This document shows, one piece after another, positions 21,901-28,857 of a stretch of 64,000 nucleotides of DNA; the stretch's first letter is position 1; every line of letters begins with the position of its first letter. Position numbers and translations under genes: made by a program. The notes beneath the pieces were generated by a model. It was not told where the DNA came from, made no database searches, and worked only from the letters and a program-made list of their open reading frames with translations. Source of the DNA: Pycnococcus provasolii (taxonomy: Eukaryota; Chlorophyta; Pseudoscourfieldiophyceae; Pseudoscourfieldiales); NCBI GenBank assembly GCA_049487715.1, contig CP150558.1, positions 733,735 through 797,734 of the forward strand, read 5' to 3'.

Positions 21901-22626
21901 GGCGATGCCACGTACGTGTTTGGCGGAGAGCGCAGCTCGTACGCCTACAACGACATGTGGAAGCTGAACATGACGTCGTCGAGCTGGAGCTACGTGCCCC
22001 CAGCTCAGGGCAGCAAGGTCCCGAAGGGTCGATACGGCCATGCGGCTGTTGTGTCGAATGGCGCTATCATTGTCTACGGCGGCAGAGGTGGCAAGGCTGG
22101 CGCAGATCTCTACGGCGACATGTGGTCGTTCGACATTGCCACCAGCACATGGACCGAATTGAGCGCCCCGCCGATGGCATCTAGGTTTGGGCATGGCATG
22201 ACGCTTGTCGGCGACACCATTTACGCGTTCGGTGGGTGGACGTCCGCGGGATTCAGCGGCGACTTCTTCAGCTGCAGCTTGACTGGCGGCAGCTGCACGG
22301 ATTTGACGTACGGCTGCCATTTCGCTCCAGACCTGCCCACTGCCACGGACGTTGGCCTGACACCTCGCTACGAGGTGACGATGGCTAATAACGGAAAGTT
22401 CATTGTGGTCACGGGCGGCGTGTCGAGCGAGATGACTGGTCACCAGGAGGCGTTCAAGTTCTACATCGACGGGTGCTCGTGGCAGAAGATGAAGCTGAGC
22501 ACGACGGTGACAGCCACGGCGCTGCAGGGATCCTCGGGCGTTTTGTCTGACGGATCAGCAGTGTACGCCTTCGCGGGCGACAGCGCGTCTCACAATTTCG
22601 CTGACGTGTTCTTGCTCGGCGTATAA
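9979..22626 (+). CDS. Giant secreted mosaic protein (LamG, IPT, filamin-like, DUF2341, kelch)
   Basis: An intronless 4215-residue protein. The ATG at 9979 is the first; ATG 10072 would also suit. Residues 52-74 are a signal anchor (FASGVAAVVLALVALLFP) followed by SHFRYGTLTW, the opening of an extracellular domain. In order: Cys-rich N-terminal region; LamG/ConA-like folds (about 950-1050, 1590-1755, 1930-2170, 2310-2500, 2510-2725, 3000-3195, recognised by AWVYP and WHHVMLVVDDD-type strands); IPT/TIG domains (about 1293, 1791, 2215); filamin-type Ig repeats (about 2820-2995 and 3420-3510); a Pro/Thr linker (3523-3549); a DUF2341 module (about 3600-3720); and a C-terminal kelch propeller (3948-4215). 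There is no C-terminal membrane helix. Role: cell-surface or matrix glycan binding/adhesion (inference). Arg-Arg-x-Leu sites recur at module borders. Confidence 0.88.
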   Translation: MAPARGGPCRSVLSNDNNACTTTAATKTTTQMTRQHQQQQHQRRLTAQQRPAFASGVAAVVLALVALLFPVAVDASHFRYGTLTWKPLKTVAAGKRDVRFEFRASYRRNYDWGAYYSGVFPVRWASTENFALPSDIDFYGNEAFFKTGKGYNPTLTTCDALAQSQGSVFRSDGCFECPDGQNGRPSIAGTTAGYYGCMNSAPQVDSTTGKRFFLRFTPLMQSPDANGDIKEVVPCPDPFTCDVRKVIRIEESTNVTTPSECYPNCCLGPNCAGTPCHKAAETNQVPKCTSAPTDYQFTNMLSDKYKNPDYVAGEVPEKPEFKTQADFCREYMANPEMDTRKCAPWDVMYGMYMGDGTSKTIDLEVDEDMDTTDNSLTGNFITGMSTFEHKYPSDMGAPVTAYFTGGDRIYECDTKQTNADGSFGLTKEGTCDGRLKLMLNNNVEGRFRLEVQVWLTEKDKNGNYLDFDKMNRPPVITQPPTLPVPMAQQGSTTKFQVAAYDLDQDDLTFRFGNLWEMGGIVRSKGDAYPWSSQNPANPEYEPTGQLKLKNGLQYGRFACTEFSNTLYLKDPADPAATCPSDRKPTQVHGCEATSFTGPIPGIVEWNTWKDTGFGGAPCTASSQACDPIREGLYNFVVMVTDSGNKLNPVKVPVDFLVYLYSAPLYFCNKDCKDNKQRTPTDASGTALPSSNAVGDNVQGSTYAPAYAGTPTFADRDGIYGTSWKGNSYTEVPVGNAIAIQSQACTICGYGAGNRNETTCTPNADDTCGMAGADGSIVPRTGACVSNMPPRFVSDGVVSGLEDGPGLAHYDASIKAALERDADYLKPFDGKPRPFKRAFFGKEFEFYVTALDEDDCVELDIKTTGLPTTGTVQLGAQEYLANYPQFPEGMKVRRKFRWIWNNAGNDPVEEDPRDRYVVLCFYAIDKYLVTYSPYYCIDLVLEKEPPKEVMVLVRFDCKLLLGYQPTVRRFVATDGERQYFSASIFEDYMWHHAMVSIDADGKAILVVDGEVQQLMVDIVTDDLNSPLYGKGRVIGESFEALHYPNECIPISPPPPPPPPASGRRHLMGKYVSDHDLTDEPLSDGYPKTLNASDVVEASSSINGTAVAPLDPPTANNDCCSLTIAVGCPNPLANTISFEGIVDEIAIWNRGLTPEEVRHAMFKMPQFLPARELEAPRGVQLDVAAGRVLWARFQNPCMEGPAPAPVPSPPPPGSGGRRNLKQMYPSTASEVNVKINNATRSYGVSDDSGYDSGGSFANGNLKGLDTDDDTMQFISFRKHTHYLYGGVPWAAPFVAEVGPEKPIPMDGGVSITLKGLGFAKSPFLKCAVKQPDPFGRHSDYTPQYSDSCNTPKGRSGSRDTYSPRPIVDGEEYDSAKFLRDATFGKTSGDVVTAERGAFLYEEIESVHFSPAEIHFAPWEASPAPFPESMRNPKNKVYEPPCPVPQSLITYKNAFGDIVTEGRTSDGRQYPSEFDSRKGIFECQMDGSEVGWKAATPCAWCHEGVRKDWYFTNEEERSEEGDVRGGRVPPFEQFPVRLTLEATSPNYYDDIYLGYFEAITCDAPSVSFPSDKYTIGAVNDGGILGSIPVAVTFQEYAAVFDGSQVLGTKVAGGKSFSAWVYPTQATTKVATIFALKSGLGVYLDDGVLRAKTSADGTIIGSAATNATALDEWHHVMLVVDDDDHRPTIAFYLDGENTIERHLSVPSDDELSVIGLNFVGQLDEIKAFKNALSYTEYVEHMFGREVADPAVLAEYIRFNNGTKSSIAGNEKASCTGTCTFVPSTAPWEPTSVHSVSVSGVERTGVIKTNKMSGDYPVDIVGFNIPRSKWTKCRWGTASNTRTYVAINNYTSVTVEGTVEEMSLDRPDLPFDGVYGVPPYQLFEIVSDYGTSLIETFELSSYTSDTKIQCPSPKTETKLYDFSVTAKSTVTPIPFEFTEVAAYCDGSSYLNATESVQDLDSSKGYSFGMWVLPLDAKEPGYPTSCHGEDVPKKRRHLASTEKKFTDARRRRLAGHAGHSATTVFAFENANTAGVVGNNEALIMYDGERFFYYDDYILDVSNYGDKQKANEWHYVLVMVNEKGDGVIDVDGVTATRFSTVMRPGKTSIVSACQDFDNSDGSTGSMFSGLLDRVVIFSGSLDDSPTFESTSDIARRIMFGSMSSWLAAESSSLVAFYDFTHAFADASDATKVPGAEGTSTRAIKSVGGVKARESSGPWRPADVLSVYPVTGSLKGGETVTVTGSNMAPSRWLSAYFGGGSGGTSMTESKPYGFTTTTPARSCRTEETTVDVKPHDTQAFGASGSFDYDASVKDLADKVAAYWMMDAPAALVSGTNLTLRDQTGNGNDVLYKSALSTTDRDGFEKSAITIDGSTGLFLPIYEAWTKAGGLAGGVFGGVAYGQGLTVCAWLFIDYPAANSAAHAVEVGGWKMICFTADYGSIQWKGAPWNPYKIYVNHKAATSAETSFYLPIMTELVYDPSAGITGMPPGKLDDVWVYTRALSPCEVEARYFTSEYGVDGSEGGMMTADLPPAQGTLTVSAWVFPYYNEPTNGKTFGAQTIVGNAETFSLGLEEDRLVMSVLVGCKVMEGFQSTSTPMTTRARRELLFGLPNMTKSQFQDGRMPRSICSQARQAVSWKARVMSGRWSHVAVSYTGSDFFFYVDGVLMDRHYYETNVPIATMIRDDSSRPSTTKPVTGTLLAQESLTNLDHPALHLPLDVRRFNGVIYNLEISDPLYKQAFVVKGMAQCPPKDRTLYGLGVASFDLNAGIGDTAVGFGSTSTMQTIAGVAPLYVNASYDDITSRQSTTITGPEKSGRNSSADGIYTITSHTSCQKKRLIGGDVYEVTMTNASGTYDATVKDTNDGNYHVSYAAGSQLHCGAYTTNVKLAGSDLTSFPTVITPAETNRNMSYVVGDIEAGCYSAKSTFIIQAEDSAGCYQSDGPGGAAKDTFKVTVSGPHEFEADVLYIGGGQYEVSWVPEEAGKYFIYIELTSGSNPGPIRTSHFCVDVCTGNSVEFDGTNYVRVAEATPGVSPLDASFGSGITMEAFLLFPQNEAALTKNKTNAYVFYKGSVAEADGGKFEKGYSLYFNSDFTTITASVYTSLGVVRSITGDFEVRKDGWMHVVASYDGKMMKILADGTEKAAKVFNSFGARAPHADEYDHPLLIGYGMVGLIDEAKIWSVGRLTTPELADYDNTCPPLPFVGHVAAYFAFNEKINSTETFGYGKGCEPTSQLSLTGGCLKGVVGGTNDTVAKISVRNAPTTGVQKPGGPYSNPHITHLVTKKAPSTRRHAISDHGIVSGTVDTVIAGGEHVQYTIDTRDRCNYFYLAAQVDAYRSNLAKFDYIWFTEDPPVPMYPLTKVDSAGIEILSPNTGTCYGGTGAPPYVRGNVYSSIMKPQVTGLHQLDFVTVEAVKFTTTPYMVEVVASVPVIANVYYLDSTHAGVEAAVFVQLIDKFNNVVKAPQTFDVEISLVGEPYPEAVPAKVTYHADLAMYQVAFTPSAAPLEGTYTFLLTSSSWPEELGYNVFPTMTSPPPAQPTPTPTFTPAPSPFRPVAVEGSSLPYADAAAFKMGQSSVLYDGDLFSIAGALRSKEYTNDVMKLTNLHVPSSQGTFSFTKTIDLTVTSSVTDDVTVELTVDTESIVTAGHVMPTCYDIAFKAANTGALLKHYVDPYPGCNTNGTLIYVRLPASSLATLGKTKLHMFFGNPSVTADLGDPYATFAFYEGFEKDETDYYSGGSYVGPFDLVEPCSLKKLSVPSERQCRPSKLFSKAGGGAMHCESNTKAVLLSELGKTLSSFKMTAWMYDSNAGNAAEFISPDYATCDAVPNSENLLPEGGPLLARSTAVGTYTLSHKLKYAVSSPWESAVSERFADWKLLTVESDGSAMTVKVNDQLVKSAPVGTSADRVLISHGYGVDGDAHTNITESHVYWDEVKLIASSPSVVVGEIPSDDEAVSFSDVSARAWSIVSTTGTKPPARVGHTSVVYGDATYVFGGERSSYAYNDMWKLNMTSSSWSYVPPAQGSKVPKGRYGHAAVVSNGAIIVYGGRGGKAGADLYGDMWSFDIATSTWTELSAPPMASRFGHGMTLVGDTIYAFGGWTSAGFSGDFFSCSLTGGSCTDLTYGCHFAPDLPTATDVGLTPRYEVTMANNGKFIVVTGGVSSEMTGHQEAFKFYIDGCSWQKMKLSTTVTATALQGSSGVLSDGSAVYAFAGDSASHNFADVFLLGV

Positions 22627-22952
22627 AAATTACAAGTGTGTCTTGAGTGTACCTTAGAGATTCAGGGGAGAGAGAATTTGATTATTATGGGCGAAGAGAC
22701 GCCAGCGTGGAGGGAGATGATGGATGATGATTTTCAAGAGGAAGAAGAATTGTGGTGGGCGATTGCATATTTGTTGTGGGTATTTTGCAGAAAAAATTGA
22801 CGGAAAAGGCGAAAGGCAAAAACCACGAAAGGCGTGGATAAGAGGAATGGCGAGTTTCGCAAAGAGGACCTTTGAATATAAATGTGTTATGTTCAACAAC
22901 AACAACTTTATTTCAACAGATATCTTAAAACCATAGACTAATCATAGTTTAA
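22627..22952. other. Intergenic region between giant gene 1 and GLDH
   Basis: A 326-bp convergent spacer, AT-richer than its neighbours, presumably two 3' UTRs. No gene is seen. Confidence 0.5.
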
Positions 22953-24650
22953 TTACTTGGAGAATACACCATTTACCCACTCGTTCGATAGCACGTGATT
23001 GGGGTCAAATCGCTGTCGGAGTGCGTTAAACTCGTCCATCGGATACTTTCTACGAAGGCGCTGTTGCATTTCTTTGAGATTTTTGTAAATCGTGCCGTCG
23101 TTCCCAGGAAGCTCCAACTTGGCCCAGTGCACCGTGCCGTTGTATGGTTGGCACAGGTCACCGAACATCGTCGCGTAGCCGGCGAAGCGGCTTGTGACGG
23201 CGTCGCGCTGCGCGCTTGGGCCGGGAGGAAGGTACATGATGATTCCAATCCACGTGTGAAGCGAACTTGCCGAGCCACTGGCGGGGCTCATGGGTGCCGA
23301 AGAGCCGCTTGTCCACCTCTGCTCGATGGGTGCGGGGGCGGGAACGGGGTTGTCCGAGCTTTCGATGGCAGCGAGTAAGTTGCGCATGACGTCGAGGTCG
23401 CCGCCGTCCGATACCTTGCTATCGCCGCACGGGAAGGCAATCTCCACCACCCACTGCTCTCCCCCGCAGTCGAATCCCAGCAGCTCGTCGCTCCACCCTC
23501 GCCTCACGCCCTCGTTGCGCGCCCAGAATGCCGCCTCGGCGGCGTTCACCTTGCGCACCCACTCCGGGTTGAGCGGATCTCGCCTTAGCAGGGCATCTCG
23601 CAGATCTGCGAAGCTTCGTCCGTCGACGTCCGCGGCGCGCGCACCGGGCTGCCTGAGAAGCAGGTGCTTCAGCGGCACGAGGCGTTCCTCCATGGGCATA
23701 CTGCTGTTGGAGGAGGAGGAGGAGGAGGAGTCAGTCGCTGTTGTTTCCTTCTCCTCCTCGGGATTGAGACCTACGACAACGACAGTATCCGTGAACGGGA
23801 TCCACATGTACCTCACGTGCATGTATTGGTTCAGCAAGCTTGCGTGAAGCTTACCGTCTTTGGCAAGCAGCTGCGAGCGAGGAACCACGAACGTGCGCTC
23901 GACGAGGCGGTAAGCGGGAACGCACTGGAGAGTCACCTCGCTCAGCACGCCGAGTGCACCTAACCCGCACTTCGCAAGACGGAACGCGCTGCCGTCTTCG
24001 TCGCGGCTCAGCGTGACGACGCCCTCGCCAGGCGTGACGAGCTTCATGCTGACGACCGTCTCGTCGACGGGCGGGATGGACGCTCCCGTTCCGTGCGCGC
24101 CCACCTGCGTGAAACCGCCCACCTGCTGCTCGCGTATGCTCGCGTAGTTCTGGAGCGTCAGACCGTGAGGCCTTATCGCCTCGACCAGCTCGGAGATGCG
24201 GATCCCTGCCTGGCAAGTCACCTGGCGCTTCGCCTGGTCGACGTGAACTACATTGTCGAGAAGTGCCATGGACAGCATGCCTTCGCCGTTGAGCGCGAGC
24301 CCGTTGGGAGACAGCGCGGAACCCACTGGACGGAGCTTTGTTTGGGACTTGTCAGCCTCCGCGACGATGCGCACGAGCTCATCGTGGGTTTCCGGCTGGT
24401 AGTACTTGTTGGTTGGAACCTGGACATCGTGCGTTGCTGACCAGTTGACGATGTGCGTGAAGTCTGCTCCGGCAGTGTTGTCTTGCGCCTGCTCTGCTTT
24501 CAGCACGCCCCCTAGTGTTATTCCTGCCGCCGCGAGCGAGGCTGCGACGAAGGAGTACGAGTGTGCGTGTGCGTGTGCGTGCGCGTGATAGAGCGAGGGG
24601 ACGACGCGGCACCACCTCGCCGCGAGCAGGAGGCGCGGGGGGGCGGACAT
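22953..24650 (-). CDS. GLDH: L-galactono-1,4-lactone dehydrogenase (ascorbate synthesis)
   Basis: A 565-residue enzyme that oxidises L-galactono-1,4-lactone to ascorbate, passing electrons to cytochrome c at the mitochondrial inner membrane. The start is the ATG at 24650 (MSAPPRLLLAARW); the upstream GTG-initiated extension is not credible. The N-terminus is a basic presequence with a His-Ala repeat from a GTGCGT microsatellite, then a hydrophobic segment (SFVAASLAAAGITLGGVL). The FAD-binding PCMH domain follows (NKYYQPETHDELVRIV, QVGAHGTGASIPP), then the D-arabinono-lactone-oxidase-type C-terminal domain ending HVLSNEWVNGVFSK, matching plant GLDH. A low-complexity Ser-rich insert lies near the middle. 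Confidence 0.92.
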   Translation of the reverse strand: MSAPPRLLLAARWCRVVPSLYHAHAHAHAHSYSFVAASLAAAGITLGGVLKAEQAQDNTAGADFTHIVNWSATHDVQVPTNKYYQPETHDELVRIVAEADKSQTKLRPVGSALSPNGLALNGEGMLSMALLDNVVHVDQAKRQVTCQAGIRISELVEAIRPHGLTLQNYASIREQQVGGFTQVGAHGTGASIPPVDETVVSMKLVTPGEGVVTLSRDEDGSAFRLAKCGLGALGVLSEVTLQCVPAYRLVERTFVVPRSQLLAKDGKLHASLLNQYMHVRYMWIPFTDTVVVVGLNPEEEKETTATDSSSSSSSNSSMPMEERLVPLKHLLLRQPGARAADVDGRSFADLRDALLRRDPLNPEWVRKVNAAEAAFWARNEGVRRGWSDELLGFDCGGEQWVVEIAFPCGDSKVSDGGDLDVMRNLLAAIESSDNPVPAPAPIEQRWTSGSSAPMSPASGSASSLHTWIGIIMYLPPGPSAQRDAVTSRFAGYATMFGDLCQPYNGTVHWAKLELPGNDGTIYKNLKEMQQRLRRKYPMDEFNALRQRFDPNHVLSNEWVNGVFSK

Positions 24651-25188
24651 GGAGGGAGGGATGGCGGGATGGAAACGGAAACGGATAACCCTTTTAGGGC
24701 CTGCCTCGGACGGGGAGGTATGGTGAGCTATGAGTTGGGGGCGATCAGAAATCAGCACCAGGTGCGTGGGATTCGGGGGGGCCCGTCATTGTACTATCCT
24801 CCGACTCCGCTGGCAAGTCCTCTGGGCAGTGGGCACTTACTGTTCGGCACCCAGGATCGGAATGTCGTGCGGTCGGTCGCCTGACTTACTCCACGCGTTC
24901 CACTCCTCCGCGCTTTTCAGGCCGAGCGTGCGACACGTACGCGCGCGCATCCTCGAATGCGAAGTACTATGGGTAAGTTATGGAATCATGGCGCGAGAGG
25001 TTTGGCTTTTGGTTTGTGACTCGTCCGTCTTTTTTTTTGATACGAAACTTCTGTTTACTTTTAAAATAGAAAATTCCCATTTTAATGTTCATGTGGATTT
25101 TTCATATAGCCCTTTGTTGGAATCAGATCAAAGTCGTCGACGACGTTTTCTTTCTTTTCTCGCCTGCCTAGCTTCACAGTAGAAGGTG
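24651..25188. other. Intergenic region upstream of GLDH
   Basis: Holds the GLDH promoter and the 3' UTR of the cyclin gene (both genes on the minus strand). AT-rich around 25020-25110. No gene is seen. Confidence 0.45.
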
Positions 25189-26769
25189 TTAGAAACAACG
25201 CTCGCTGCACTCCGGATCAGCGCCGAAAAGAACGGTGGTGGGACTCACCGCTTCCGGCTTCTCCACGCACTGAGCCTCAGCTGCAGATGTCGGCAGGTCA
25301 ACATTCAGAGGTGACACAGGGTCGAGGTCGAGACGACGGCGTTGCGTCGATCGTTTCGTCTCCTCGATGTCCGCATCCTCCCGGGGAGATGCCGGGCAGT
25401 TGTTGTCCTGCTCCCGCTGATTCTCCACACATTCGCCGCCGCCGCCACCGCGTTTGCGCCTCTGAGAACCGCGCTCGATGACCAAGATGAGGTCCTCGAT
25501 GTGGCGACGGCACTCGCGCTGCGCACGATCGGCCCCGACCACCGAGTACAGGCTCGCCTCAACCGCACTGGCAACACCGCGGAGGTCAAAGGGAGGAAGG
25601 TGCTTGCAGACGCACGAAATGGCCGCGGCTGCGACAACGGATGGTGGAAAAGAGAGCATCTGCACCTCGAAGAGTGCGCGGTACAGCACGTTGTGGACGC
25701 AGTCTCGGAAAAGTTGCAGCATGGGATTGGACAGCGTCTCGTGCAGGTGCGCGGCGTACAGCAGGCGGTCGACGTAGGAAAAACTTGTGATCGCCGCGGC
25801 GCGCCACCGAAGCGTGGAGAGGAGCAGGAGTTCCATTCGCATGACGAATCGCGTGCCCCAGCGCTTATTGTTCGGGTCTGCTGCGGGTGGTTGTGGTTGT
25901 GGTTGTTGTGGCGGTGGTTGTGGTGGTGGGACATGGACGTTGTTGTTGTGTGGATGATGATGATGATGATGTGGTGGTGGCGGCTGTGACTGCGGCAGCG
26001 GAGGAGGTGGGGATGACGACGACGGCAGATTCTCGACGGCAGGTGGACATTCCTGTGGGGCTGGGTTTGATGAAGATAACGGTGGAGGTGGCAACGGCGG
26101 TGGCAGTGGTGGTGGCGGTGACGGTTGCGTGGGTTCTGGATGCTGCTCGCTGCTGTGCTTCCTAGCGTGATGGCACTGCTTTTGATGGTCATTGTCCTGG
26201 CTTGGGGCTGCCATCGTGCCAGCCCCAGCGACGACGTCGAGCTGAATATAGTCATCTTGGGTGACTATATCACCCAAGATTGGAATTTTCGTCTCATCGA
26301 TCTTGGCAGCCACGCTCAGGCACGCCGTGGCGGCGAGGTACACGAGCCAGCTCTCATCCTTTCGAACAAGATATTGGCTGAAGAATCGGTCGAGATAGTT
26401 CGTCGCGAGCGCCACAGTCTCACGCTTAAATCCGTGCCGTCCTGCCGCCTTGTGCAGGCCGTGAACGAGCATGGCACGATATCCCGGGTTCATCACGGAT
26501 GACGACTGCTGTCTGAGGTAGTCCTTCCTTGGCAAAAACTCACTCTCTTTCTGCAGCATGGAGGCAATTTCCTGCGCGTTCTCCTCAACTGTCTCCACGC
26601 AGCACGTGGGAAGCCACTCTCGGTCTTCATAATTTGCTGCTGCTGTGGCTGCTGCACTTTGTATAGTAGAGGGTAGTGCTTGCTGATGTGCTGCTGCTGT
26701 AGGGTGCGTTTCGAGCGGCAACGTGTCGATGTCGTCGCTCTTTTCGTTGCACGACAGATCCAGCTCCAT
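25189..26769 (-). CDS. CYCD: D-type cyclin with low-complexity insert in the cyclin box
   Basis: A 526-residue G1 cyclin, the regulatory partner of a CDK that phosphorylates retinoblastoma protein. The ATG at 26769 is chosen because it places the Rb-binding LxCxE motif (L5-S-C-N-E9, in MELDLSCNEK) at the extreme N-terminus as in plant CycD; an upstream ATG at 26919 exists. The cyclin N-box begins at about residue 55 (REWLP, then VALATNYLDRFFSQYLV, SVAAKIDET). It is interrupted at about residues 186-300 by a Pro/His/Gln/Asn-rich stretch and resumes at FVMRMELLLLSTLRWR. The cyclin C-box follows, then a hydrophilic tail that may be a turnover region. Confidence 0.9.
   Translation of the reverse strand: MELDLSCNEKSDDIDTLPLETHPTAAAHQQALPSTIQSAAATAAANYEDREWLPTCCVETVEENAQEIASMLQKESEFLPRKDYLRQQSSSVMNPGYRAMLVHGLHKAAGRHGFKRETVALATNYLDRFFSQYLVRKDESWLVYLAATACLSVAAKIDETKIPILGDIVTQDDYIQLDVVAGAGTMAAPSQDNDHQKQCHHARKHSSEQHPEPTQPSPPPPLPPPLPPPPLSSSNPAPQECPPAVENLPSSSSPPPPLPQSQPPPPHHHHHHPHNNNVHVPPPQPPPQQPQPQPPAADPNNKRWGTRFVMRMELLLLSTLRWRAAAITSFSYVDRLLYAAHLHETLSNPMLQLFRDCVHNVLYRALFEVQMLSFPPSVVAAAAISCVCKHLPPFDLRGVASAVEASLYSVVGADRAQRECRRHIEDLILVIERGSQRRKRGGGGGECVENQREQDNNCPASPREDADIEETKRSTQRRRLDLDPVSPLNVDLPTSAAEAQCVEKPEAVSPTTVLFGADPECSERCF
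26254..26280. repeat. 11-bp perfect inverted repeat inside the cyclin gene
   Basis: ATCTTGGGTGA is followed, after a 5-nt spacer, by its exact reverse complement. It lies in codons for ILGDIVTQDD. Possibly chance constrained by coding, possibly an mRNA hairpin. Confidence 0.7.
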
Positions 26770-27759
26770 CGCTGAGCCGTATGTGAGGGGATGCCTGTGT
26801 AGAGTAAGTGTAGAGTGTGTTTTGAGTAGGTGAAAGTGGTTAGTGCACTGCGCCATCGACCGGGCATCCATCTGGGTTTTTTGCTCATGTGTTGCAGGGT
26901 TCTGCGTCGCGTGGGGCATAGTTCATTGGCACGTCGTCGCCGTGTGTGTGTTATTCCCTTGGAATCCTGTAAGCTCCTGTACTCACCTGACCAAGTGTGT
27001 CGACGCCGTGGAGCGAGACGTGCGTGGTGCCGGTATCGAGGCAGTGCTGAATCACGTGAGCGTGTGCGCTCGTGGTTGCGCGCGCGAAGAAGTGAGACTT
27101 GTGAAAGGTGCAAGTCGCAGGGTAGGGTGGGGTGGGGTGGGGGGAGAGGAGAGGGGGAGAGGAGAGGGGGAGGGGAGGGGAGGGGGAAGCAGGCGAGAGA
27201 GGGGAGGGGGAGGGGAGGGAGAGGGAGGGGAGAGGAGAGGGGAGGCCGGATTTCGTTTCCCCTCTCGTAGGGTCGGCCCCCTTTCCCCCCTGCCCTCCCC
27301 TCTGTCCATCTCGGTTGCTTTTTGGAGCCAAATGATCTCAGATCAAATTTGAATTGTGCGACAAGGGTGGCCAAGGGGACTCCCTCGCTTTTTCCGGCTG
27401 TTCCCGGCGCTGGGGCAATCGGGAGCACACTTCGGAGAGGGGAGCCACGTGGGGGAGGGGATAGAAATGGTTGAAAATATCTGAGGAAAGAGAAAAACAA
27501 ACCCCCAAATTCAACGATTGGCTACTGAGGTGTACAGTACACATATTGATATTTTTTCCGGTTGGTAGTGATAAGGTTTGTCACTCCCCTTATCGACTAG
27601 CACTTGTAAGGTGACTGACTATGCACAGCTCTGTGACGCGGTGGACGAAAGTTTACTTACAACAAAAAATACACCACAATGATGACCCACCTGCAGAGAG
27701 TGGGCGCGCAACATACAGCAGTTAGTAGATAGAAGAGGAGTCGCGCCTCGAGCAAGAAG
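26770..27759. other. Cyclin upstream region with purine-rich G-run tract
   Basis: Contains the cyclin promoter/leader and, at about 27120-27245, an almost pure G/A tract with many GGGG runs (GGGGTGGGGTGGGG and GAGGGG units), a strong candidate for G-quadruplex or H-DNA structure. No credible gene: the frames crossing the tract encode only Gly/Arg/Glu or Pro/Ser runs. Confidence 0.6.
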
Positions 27760-28600
27760 TCAAAGGCCTAACATGACCTTGTAGTCCCGAGTCATAAGTG
27801 ATGCCAGTGCCGCGGCGTTCTTCTCCGCCAAATCAGCCGGCATGGAAAATTTCGCCACCGCCGCGTCCCACAGGCGATCCGCAAGGCCGGGGCCGTGATC
27901 CCGTGTGATCTCTGCCACCTTGTCCTTACGCCTCATTTCGAGAAGGCGCGGATTCCAAGCGACGTACTGGATCACGATGGACTCGATGTACCCGCGTATC
28001 ATCGCAATTTGACCAGGCATGCGGCTGAATGCTTGAGCAAGCTCCTCGTCCTCCTCGCATCCTCCCGAGAATGATACGGACGCCTGGTCCGACGCATGGT
28101 CGCCGTAGACGCCACCAACGTCGAAGAAGCGCATCTTCTCTGCTTGGGGCACCTTGTACTGCGCCAAGAGCCACGGACAGGGGAACATTGGCGCCAATGC
28201 TCCGGCGTCAGTGCAGATCAGCTTCCTCAAGTACTCGTAGAAGCGCAGGTCACAGAACTGGCTCGACGAGATGTTCGTTGGCGTGAGCTCAAGGAAATCG
28301 TGCAGGACTCGTGCAGGCACGGCATAGTCAAAGTATTCCTCAGCATCCAAGTCAGAGTAATTGGCTTCTGTCACCAGCGTGACGCGTCCATCCAAAGACG
28401 GGTCGCGTTGCCAAAGGCTGAAATCTTGTTCGTGCTTGATGAGCCGATCCATCACGCCGTCCTTCGCACCCATGTCTTCGCTTAGGAGGATCTTGCATCC
28501 TAGCGCGAACGGCGTGAGTGCGCCGCACGACTCCACCCGTCCGGGATCTGTGATGCAGTTTCGAAAGCCTTCGATGCGCAGCGGGTGGAACAAGTCGTCG
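27760..28600 (-). CDS. Unrecognised protein, probably the 3' exon of a spliced gene
   Basis: About 280 codons ending in TAA at 27760 with a natural-looking composition (for example NYSDLDAEEYFDYAVPARVL and MIRGYIESIVIQYVAWNPRL). I recognise no family. There is no ATG at the 5' side; the frame stays open to an in-frame TAA near 28641. On the minus strand a TACTAAT branch-point-like sequence (about 28640) is followed by CTGAG at 28605-28601, a possible 3' splice site, with the exon beginning at 28600. Splicing from the CAG|GTTAGT donor at 28858/28857 of the recombinase-like exon upstream joins in phase. A 5'-truncated gene is equally possible. Confidence 0.5.
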
Positions 28601-28695
28601 CTCAGCCGGTGGCCGACGAAGTACGAACCGGTACAGGCCGATTAGTACTACACTCAACCCTGTATCCCGTACAATTGTACTACAGTAACTAACCG

Positions 28696-28825
28696 GTACT
28701 GTAACCACCGATGCTCGCCTTTCCCCCACTAAAAAACTAATATGCATGAAGGAAGTTGGAAAAGGAAACCCAGGGAGCATGCATCCTTGATGAGAGAGGT
28801 GATTGAGGCGATTCGTTGTTATTTC
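28696..28825 (+). repeat. 130-bp direct repeat, copy 1
   Basis: Identical base for base to 29878-30007, 1182 bp away. Similarity continues with small differences to 28869 (30054 in copy 2), ending in ACCTGTAAGGGCAC in both. It lies inside the candidate intron between the recombinase-like exon and the unknown exon. Confidence 0.97.
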
Positions 28826-28857
28826 AAGATAAATGTCGCGTAGGAAGGCCTACTAAC

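Noticed and set aside
27052-27335. Pro/Ser- or Gly/Arg-only frames in the G-run tract
   Set aside because: They simply translate the purine/pyrimidine tract.
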